Shown: piece by piece, positions 56,889-64,000 of the stretch
Numbering within the stretch: position 1 is the stretch's first letter
Layout of the letters: each line of letters begins with the position of its first letter
Source of the DNA: Mercenaria mercenaria
Lineage: Eukaryota > Mollusca > Bivalvia > Venerida > Veneridae
Reading direction: 5' to 3'
DNA length: 64,000 nucleotides
Assembly (NCBI RefSeq): GCF_021730395.1
Contig: NC_069378.1
Location: 42,359,001 to 42,423,000 of the forward strand
The notes under the pieces: model-generated
The model's input: the letters and a program-made list of their open reading frames with translations, nothing else
The model's database searches: none
Told to the model about the DNA's origin: nothing
Program-made: the position numbers and the translations under genes

Positions 56889-58881
56889 GTATTACATGAT
56901 TTTTTCTTACAACTACTTGCCTTACCTTTACAGCTTTTCACAAGGGAATATATCACCTATTGATTTCTACATTGAGAGATAATTATCAGATTATCTATGA
57001 AACATCACTTTATTTTGTAATTGAACTCAATACATACGATGTCATTAAATAGCACAATAAGAGGCTGGAAGGCATAGGATGCATCCAAACAAGTAACAGA
57101 GTCATATGATAAAGTGGGACAAATATCATAGTATGTGAAACTTATGTCTGTATGTTTATTTAAAAGATACTAGAAAAATGTCCCTAATTTGTTTGTTATT
57201 GTACCATTACATCTATTCAATAACAATACCAATTAAGTTTTAAAACGGGTAACTGTATTACTATGTAGGCTGTATGTATACATTCTGTTAATTTAAAGAC
57301 ATACTGCTTCACTTGATGCTCTTTGTTTGAAATTATCTGACTTGTTTATTAACATGTGGATGATATCATACTATATCCTGCTAATTCATTGACATAGTTC
57401 ATTGCCTTTGTTCTAAAACAGGAAACGCTGAAAGTACAGACTGTTTTGTAAGCATTTGAAGTGCAAACGTCGACTGTAGAACGCCGTTTCTATACATTAA
57501 ATATCCTTAAAAAGTACACCTAATTATTCCGTTCCGACAAACTACTATATCCAACAAACTGTATCACCCCTAAGGTGAATAGTTAGTAACTGTTGATATC
57601 ACGGTCTGTATGTAAAGTAAATATTTTGTCAATCACAATAACAAAACATGTCTAGAATGTCTCTTATATTTATTTTGATTATGTACATATGCAAATATCA
57701 AGAAGAGAAATGAATTATTATTATCATATTTGGTAAAGTAAAACACATAACGACAGATAAAACACATTTGATATTGCATAACAGTAATCTATGCAATATG
57801 GAAATAGATTTTGAGTTTATTTGCTTAAATGCAATATTAACACCAAACAATAACAAGGTGCTTCTGATGAGTACTCGTACAAATATATTTCCATATTACA
57901 CAGAACAATTTTAAGTTATATTTCTGTATTGCACTGGATAATGTTAGGTTAAACTCAATGTACCGATTGATAACTAATAATAGTTTATATCAATAATGAT
58001 CAATTTCAAAGTATATCAAAACGGGATATTCTAATATATAAATTCGTTCATGACAAAAGTATTTTGTATGAGGAAAATATAACAAGAACAAGAATACGAC
58101 ATCGAAACCAAAAGAAGATATTGTAATGGCATTAAAAAGTGTGATACCTCGTTCCTTTTTATCAAAATCGAAACATCCGCTGTACATAAGACAGTTACAC
58201 GACAATATGCGCATGAAGATAAAACGTTCGCGTATTCCAAAATAAGTTTTTGTGACGTAAGAACTTTATAAATGTACCGCTATCCGTATATTTTTATCGG
58301 ACGATTAATGCTCAGTGTAGACATGTACTGTATTCCTAGAAAAATACATCCATTTACATTTTCAACAATATGAACTAATATGCCCCCTTTCGATAACGGA
58401 AAAGCATTTGTGATAAATAAGTAAATGGAATAAAAGATTGATATATTTTGCTTTTTACCGTTTACTTGACCTACCTGTTATATGTACATAAAATCATGCC
58501 ATTCAAGTAAACAATTTTTCACAGAAACCTATTATTTACGAAAACTGAAATAGTATACTTTAACATCTTGATGAGGTTGACATTTCTTGGCATTTAACAA
58601 CAACATGTCTGCCTCCTTTAAATAGACAACGTTCATATGAAATGCAAAGTTCTCTGTATTTTTTTTTTGTTTTTGACATTTTGTTGTTTCTTGTTTAATT
58701 AATAACATGTTTTGTGCTGTAAAATTAATCACAGATGCAGACAGATTATATAAATGACTTTGAAAATGTTTAAGATTTATTTCAATGTGTGCTCCTGCAA
58801 GTTAAAGTGTTTGTGTTTTCATTTCAAACCGTGCATCGCTTTTGTGTTGATTAATTTTAACTTTGTTAAATTGAACGAACG
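56889..58881. other. upstream flank of copy 6
   Basis: 56889-57660 is unassigned. 57670-58860 aligns with the region upstream of copy 5 (46280-48580), apart from the mariner. No TATAAG at the paralogous place (TGCAAG at about 58795). No gene. Confidence 0.5.
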
Positions 58882-61446
58882 ATGCACCAGTCTATCTTAA
58901 GAGTTCTCGTTCTATCCAGTTTGGTGTGTTTTTGTGCATGCCTCCACGTCGCCTATGACCTTAATGGATGGAAGGCGGTGCCACTTGACAACAGGAGAGT
59001 TGTTGATTCAATGATACTAGCCGCTGCGCACCTTGGGGGAGAAATGAGAGAACCTGTGACTGCCTTTAAATGGAGCGAAGTAAGACTTTTTTTTCAATTC
59101 TAGTAAGAATAAGTTGTCGAGCATGGTATTGAAGTCGTACCAGATTTGTTTCATTCTTTGGTTGTATTAATCTAAAGATTTGCTTTTATATGTACCTGAT
59201 ATATTTTTTATCGTTCGACTTAAGTTAACTTCAAAGGCCATAAAAGGAGCATACATAGGCTATTTTGAAAATGGTGTTTTTTTGTCATTAACGAATTTAG
59301 TTGTTACATATTTCCATTTTATGTATATAGTTATTTACATTACTAAACCAGGAGCTGAAAAAATATTAATAAATGCAGAGGCAAAGATGTTTAGAGAAAT
59401 ATCAAGCATACTAGGGGAAATATATCGAGAAGATGCCTTTTATTTAGACGTATTCGTTTAAATATGACATTATGTTTAACAATATCATGCGCAAATGTCA
59501 TAGATAAAATAAAAGGGAAATGTAAAAGATTTATCGGAAAAGGAAACGTATAATTAAACTGCGATACATGCAATTTCCAAATAATATAATAAATTATAGA
59601 GGATATTACATGGGTGTCTTTTCATATTGAATTTATTAAACTCGTTGAATAAAATAATAAAATGCGAGGCTCTGCCGAGCATTTTATCAATTTTATTCAA
59701 CGAGTTTAATAAATTCAATGTGGAAAGACACAAATATAATATTCTTTTTATCACATGTTAACTTTTCCTGTCGAAATATCAAAAATATTTTACTTTCTTT
59801 TACTATATAAATAAGTCAGTTTGACCAACGTCTCCTATACTATAAACGACGTCGACGGCAAAGCTTTATTACACTAGACTAGTGTATTATCATTTTTATG
59901 TAATGGCTTTATTACACTCCCGCGACGTCAAACATGTGATAAATAAAATAAACATGTGAAATGGTCCTCATAATTTATACTTCAGGGCTCACCAGACTGG
60001 GATTTGTACCGAGTGTCATTCAAAGGTATATTTCTACAGGGAAAAGTAAGTTTCTTTTAAATTATTGACCGTGCTTTGTACCTGTATAGTAACTTGATCT
60101 AGTATCAAACGATTTTGAGGTTCGCACTAATATGTATAATATTACTCTATTAAGATCAACTTCATTCAGTCGAAGTCTTAATTCAGATACGTCGCAAAAG
60201 GTTTCAGTCTTTTACAGTTAGAACTGTTCAATTCGGAATCATAAAAATTTACATAAAAACTGCTTTAACAAAAAATGTTACAAACACGACAAAATATGGA
60301 AATATTTTATTTGTTTTGTTGAGTTTTATGTCACATCGACATAACTTAGTTTTAGTGCTTAATAGTATAGGAAGACACCACCTCCCCAACCCTCTCGGCA
60401 TCATCGCGGGAAACCAGGCAGAACCGTCGAATTTCCGCAAGTTAGCTGCATAGTTAACTTATATGCCTTTTTGAACTCAACAATTGAAATGAAATATAAT
60501 AAATGTCAATATCCCCTAACTGTTTGTGTTTTGGCAGCCATCATGGCAACCATCTTTGATTTCTCTAACTTTGCATTCAGATGGAACAAAGTGAGTAGCT
60601 TTTATAAATTTGCAACTACTTTGAGTTGATTTGTTGTTCTAATAAATATATGTCTATATTCTAAACGGGAAGCCAAACCTACAACTCATGTCGTAACTAA
60701 TCGACCAAAGCCCCTGTTGAAATTTTAGTAAAAATATATACTGGAGTTAAAAAGCGCTACAACAACTGATTTAAGAGAGAAATCATGAAAAACATTTGGT
60801 ACTGTTTAAGATCGTCGTACAGATTTTTATTATGAAAGGTGTTTGTTACATCAAATCCAATGAAATCTCTTGTGCCTCACCGATATAGGATCGAGCTTCA
60901 CTCGGGCCGTTGAAGTCTTCATGTGCGGAAGCCATCCAACTGGCTTACGGAAGGTCAGTGGTTCTACCTAGGTCCCTGCCCGTGATGAAATAATGCACGG
61001 AGGGGCATCTAGAGTCTTCTACCCTCAAAACTAGAATGTCGTTATATGACAAATGATTGTGTTGGTGCGACAACCGAACCAAACAAAACATATTAGGTAT
61101 AGCAGTTTTAAACATAAATACGTTTTTATTTCGCACACTCGTAAGTATCTAAATGATGTAATATGTTCTATTAACAGTTACATTGATTTGATTTGTCTTT
61201 ATTTATGTATCTCTCACTTACAATAAGGTAATAAACATACCAATATTTTATATTATGCTGTAAAAGAGCTTTCTTGTACGATTTTGAAAGTCTCAGAATA
61301 AATTGTGAATGCATTTTTATACCACTGTTTTTCAGGGTTATGAATGCCATGCAGATGCGGTTTGGATAACTAATCCAGCCAATACAACTGTGTTCAATAC
61401 AGGCGGCATTCCGATACCTTTAAACCAGAATTTACGGGTGGTTTAG
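58882..61446 (+). CDS. small secreted cystatin-like protein, copy 6 (3 exons)
   Basis: Exons 58882-59079, 59987-60046 and 61336-61446 give 122 residues. Phase-0 introns; donors GTAAGA and GTAAGT. Signal peptide 1-20, DLNGW, helix DNRRVVDSMILAAAHLGGEM, EPVTAFKW, WDLYRVSF and GYECHADAVW are intact. C90 remains, but the second family cysteine is glycine (TGC to GGC; FNTGG), leaving C90 unpaired. N103-T-T is a sequon. The tail IPIPLNQNLRVV is longer than in copy 5. The frame is complete with normal splice sites, so it may be expressed; loss of the disulphide would alter the fold. Intron 1 has a foldback insertion and intron 2 a truncated SINE shared with copy 5. Confidence 0.85.
59614..59731. repeat. 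118-bp foldback in intron 1 of copy 6
   Basis: Arms 59614-59654 and 59691-59731 are inverted copies (ATTTATTAAACTCGTTGAAT and complement). A second stem, AAAATGC / GCATTTT, sits inside. The insertion with its flank (to about 59945) is absent from copies 4 and 5. Confidence 0.85.
59746..59944. repeat. second inverted-repeat segment in intron 1 of copy 6
   Basis: TTTATCACATGTT near 59748 and AACATGTGATAAA near 59930 are inverted. ACACTAGACTAGTGT and GACGTCGACG palindromes lie inside. Possibly one compound insertion with the foldback at 59614. Confidence 0.55.
60866..61085 (+). mobile_element. SINE, 5' truncated, in intron 2 of copy 6
   Basis: GGATCGAGCTTCACTCGGGC through GGAAGGTCAGTGGTTCTACC to GGTGCGACAACC matches the SINE at 50369-50643. 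It lies at the same place in the intron; the A-box head has been lost. Confidence 0.8.
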
Positions 61447-61564
61447 CTCGGTGTAAAATGCGTTTCAACTCGTGGAGTTCATGTGGGCAGATTACTGTTA
61501 AAATCCTGAAATACGAATGGAAAACAAACATTGTTATGAAAATTGAATCATCGTGTAGATATAA

Positions 61565-61570
61565 AATAAA
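61565..61570 (+). promoter_or_regulatory. poly(A) signal of copy 6
   Basis: AATAAA about 120 bases after the stop, in the same context as in copy 4 (41399). A second AATAAA follows a few bases later. Confidence 0.5.
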
Positions 61571-61624
61571 TGTTAATAAACCTCAAGTATATCATTTTAC
61601 TTCTATTTTGTAACATTTTCTAGT

Positions 61625-61867
61625 AATTTAGATTTATTTATATTCCTTGGTGGTAACTTTAAACAACGGCAGTGATATTTGGTACAAAAGTTAAAGATGC
61701 GATTTGACATGTGAAAATCTCAAACGGGATGTTGTAAATTGTAAGAGTTTGTCGTCAGCAAGACGTTTGTGTATCAGACGTAAACACTGTTCCAAAATAT
61801 AAGACACATTTCATTTGAACAAGCGCAAGTGTTAAAATGCTACAATAACATATCAGCTCAACAGTCT
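61625..61867. other. 243-bp island nearly identical to 51163-51405
   Basis: See 51163-51405. It starts about 180 bases after the stop codon of copy 6. Confidence 0.7.
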
Positions 61868-64000
61868 GTATTGACTTGTAGTAAACATTAAGATATGATA
61901 GGAAACAGCAATGTTTATGTACAATATAAATATATTAAATTTCAATTTCGTGTATAACTTTGTGCTGTAATTAAAAGAAAATCCAACCATTGCTTCAAAA
62001 CTATGAATGGAAGCAATCTTCATACATATTTTATATTGTGCATGAAACAGGTCATGACACGAAGACAGTAATTCTCAGTTACTTAAAGGAAGAAGGATTA
62101 TAACATTCTGACGCGCAAAACCTTGCTGGAAGGGTTTGGCTATTTCAGTCCATGTATGATGTTTTCGAGGCGTGACCTTTTTCGTATTTATTGTCCTTTG
62201 AGTAAAATGGATATATTTGGTAAGAAACACTGGACACAAACGAAATAAAAGAGTCATCATTTTTCTTTTACAATTATGTCAAAAGTATTCTTACACTAAC
62301 AAACAATATACCAAATAAACCCAACTAACTAATTTCGATCATTTATTTAAACTTTAAACACTTGCTGATATCTTAAAGTGATTTCTTCTACAATGCATTT
62401 GTATAGTTGGCGAATAAGCAAAATGTACGGATATGAATAATTCATTTTAGTATAACGTCATAATGTATTTCATTAAAATTGTCTGAATAAATTATATGAA
62501 AAGCTTAACAAAATCATATTTCAGTTAAATGATAACTGTTGTATGAAAAGAGACAAAAATGATTTTTTTTTTCGCGGTAAAACAGTTCACATTTTCAGTG
62601 TGGAAAGGAAGATTAAATGTTTTAATGTAAAGAGATATTGTCCGTTTAACAATGAAAGACTTATGCGACAGATTTAATTTATGCGAATGAACATGTTGTC
62701 AAGACACGATCTCGTGCGATTATTTGCTTGAAAACACTCTTAAATATATAAATAGATTTTATAGAAATAGAACTCATCGAAATAAATTAAAAAAAAACAA
62801 CAACATATTTACAAGACTGTTACCTTTTTGAAGTGTTGGAAGTATTTTAGATAAGACTACTACAGATTTCATTTCTCAACAAATGAACTGTAGAAATAAT
62901 CGTTTAGATTTTGAAACATATGCATAATACCAATGTTCTTATGGGAGAGTATAGTACCGTTTTTCAACAGTATTTCAGTTATGAAACTGGAGACTGTTAA
63001 ATATTTATGCCTATAAATACAATATTCCCGAAACGTATGCGGACCAGATTATGCTATTTCAAAAGTAATACAGTAACACAATTGTAAAGTTCGGTTTAAT
63101 TCTGTAAGCTCTCGATGGAAAGCGCAAAGGCTAGAAGTCGATACCTTTGCATAAATGAAGCTCAGGGCAGCCTTACGGGTACTAGTTTTATAACGCTCTC
63201 ATTTTCATTGGGACGATTGTAATTTTTATGAATGAATTCTGTGTTATTGGGAACATGTTATAATAATGCTCAACTCACAGCCAATGGCCACAGACCAATA
63301 TAATTAATAGACTTATTGGATTGATGGAGGTGACACCGTTTTTAAAATATATCCAAAACATATAAAAATTAGTGTCCTGAAACTGATATATTATTCCCCT
63401 TTTATTGTAAAAAGAAACAGCTTAAAATGTCATGTAATGAAGTGGTAAGTATGTGTCATTGCTTTGTTCTCAATTTTTAAATACTTTTATGTGTAATGTT
63501 TTACATCTCAATATTATCAACATATTTTTAGTGGAATTTTCACATGTATAACCTCTTATTGTTTGATTCAAAAACGGTGTCTTCTCTTGACATTCTTACA
63601 TTCTTTCACATTTCTCTTTTGCACCTCAAATTGTAGTTCGTTAACTAACTTCAAATATATATATTTTCATTCCAAAGAGCTTCAAACATTTAGTCAAAGT
63701 GTTTTGATTTCTCTTTCGTTAAGCGGTATGAGGATGAGGGTAATTATAAGATGAGTTTTGATCAAATTCAGGCCGTCATTTTTCTTAAAAGGATAAGTTC
63801 TTGGAAAGCGTGACACACTGAAACAATTCAGCCTGCGCCAGATATCGTTCATCGCAATGTTTTTTTAACTTTTGCCGGCAAAATAGAAATCAAATAATTT
63901 GCCACAATTCGCTAACGTCTGCTAAACGTCTCAAGTTATATATAGATCCATAAACTTAACTATTCACAAATATCAGTTGAAGCCCGTTACATTGCTGTTT
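61868..64000. other. downstream flank of copy 6, no gene seen
   Basis: 61985-62960 and 63120-63330 align with the copy 5 flank (52390-53960, 54370-54560). 63760-63840 weakly resembles 55900-55980. The last 600 bases hold no gene or repeat I recognise. Confidence 0.5.

Noticed and set aside
1-64000. LTR retroelements or other capsid-bearing elements
   Set aside because: No reverse transcriptase, integrase, capsid-like or LTR-like features were noticed on either strand.

Overview
The window is AT-rich eukaryotic DNA with spliced genes, many short inverted-repeat transposons and tRNA-derived SINEs. The style (hairpin MITEs, SINEs, a mariner, an OTU-bearing Helitron, lineage-specific secreted genes in tandem) points to a marine invertebrate, most likely a bivalve mollusc. 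No single sequence proves this.

The host genes belong to one family. They encode small secreted proteins of about 115-128 residues, all on the + strand. Each has three phase-0 exons (about 66, 20 and 30-43 codons). The protein has a signal peptide, an N-terminal DLNGW motif, a predicted helix, a WDLYRVSF strand and an ECHADxVW...C end. Complete copies start at 1680, 17140, 38387 and 58882. The copy at 48583 is probably decaying, and the copy at 7889 is a pseudogene (stop codon, exon 2 gone). Two further exon relics lie at about 36968 (exon 2) and 56270 (exon 3). The spacing of the two cysteines and the GW-plus-helix start suggest a cystatin-like fold; this is inference. Promoters and introns split the family into copies 1-3 (left) and 4-6 (right). 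Copies 5 and 6 sit in a recent duplication of several kb, interrupted by later insertions.

The two halves of the array are separated by a roughly 10-kb, much-broken Helitron (about 25.7-36.4 kb). It carries, in order, an OTU cysteine-protease domain, a DHTYSV-type repeat region, a zinc-finger and Helitron N-terminal region, a HUH/Y2 Rep and a PIF1-type helicase. A five-unit hairpin array, an SGNH-hydrolase-like ORF and a second hairpin array of 12-13 units follow. The two arrays share a related hairpin core although their unit lengths differ.

The rest is mostly mobile DNA and unassigned intron or intergenic sequence. It includes eight copies of a palindromic element of about 240 bp, seven copies of a second dispersed repeat, a mariner (46779-47970) with an empty-site paralogue, a pogo-like element (23903-25061), an hAT-type MITE (42603-43033) inside a foldback element with tandem-repeat arms, several other TIR elements, SINEs and foldbacks. 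Where paralogous introns can be compared, many insertions postdate the gene duplications and can order them.
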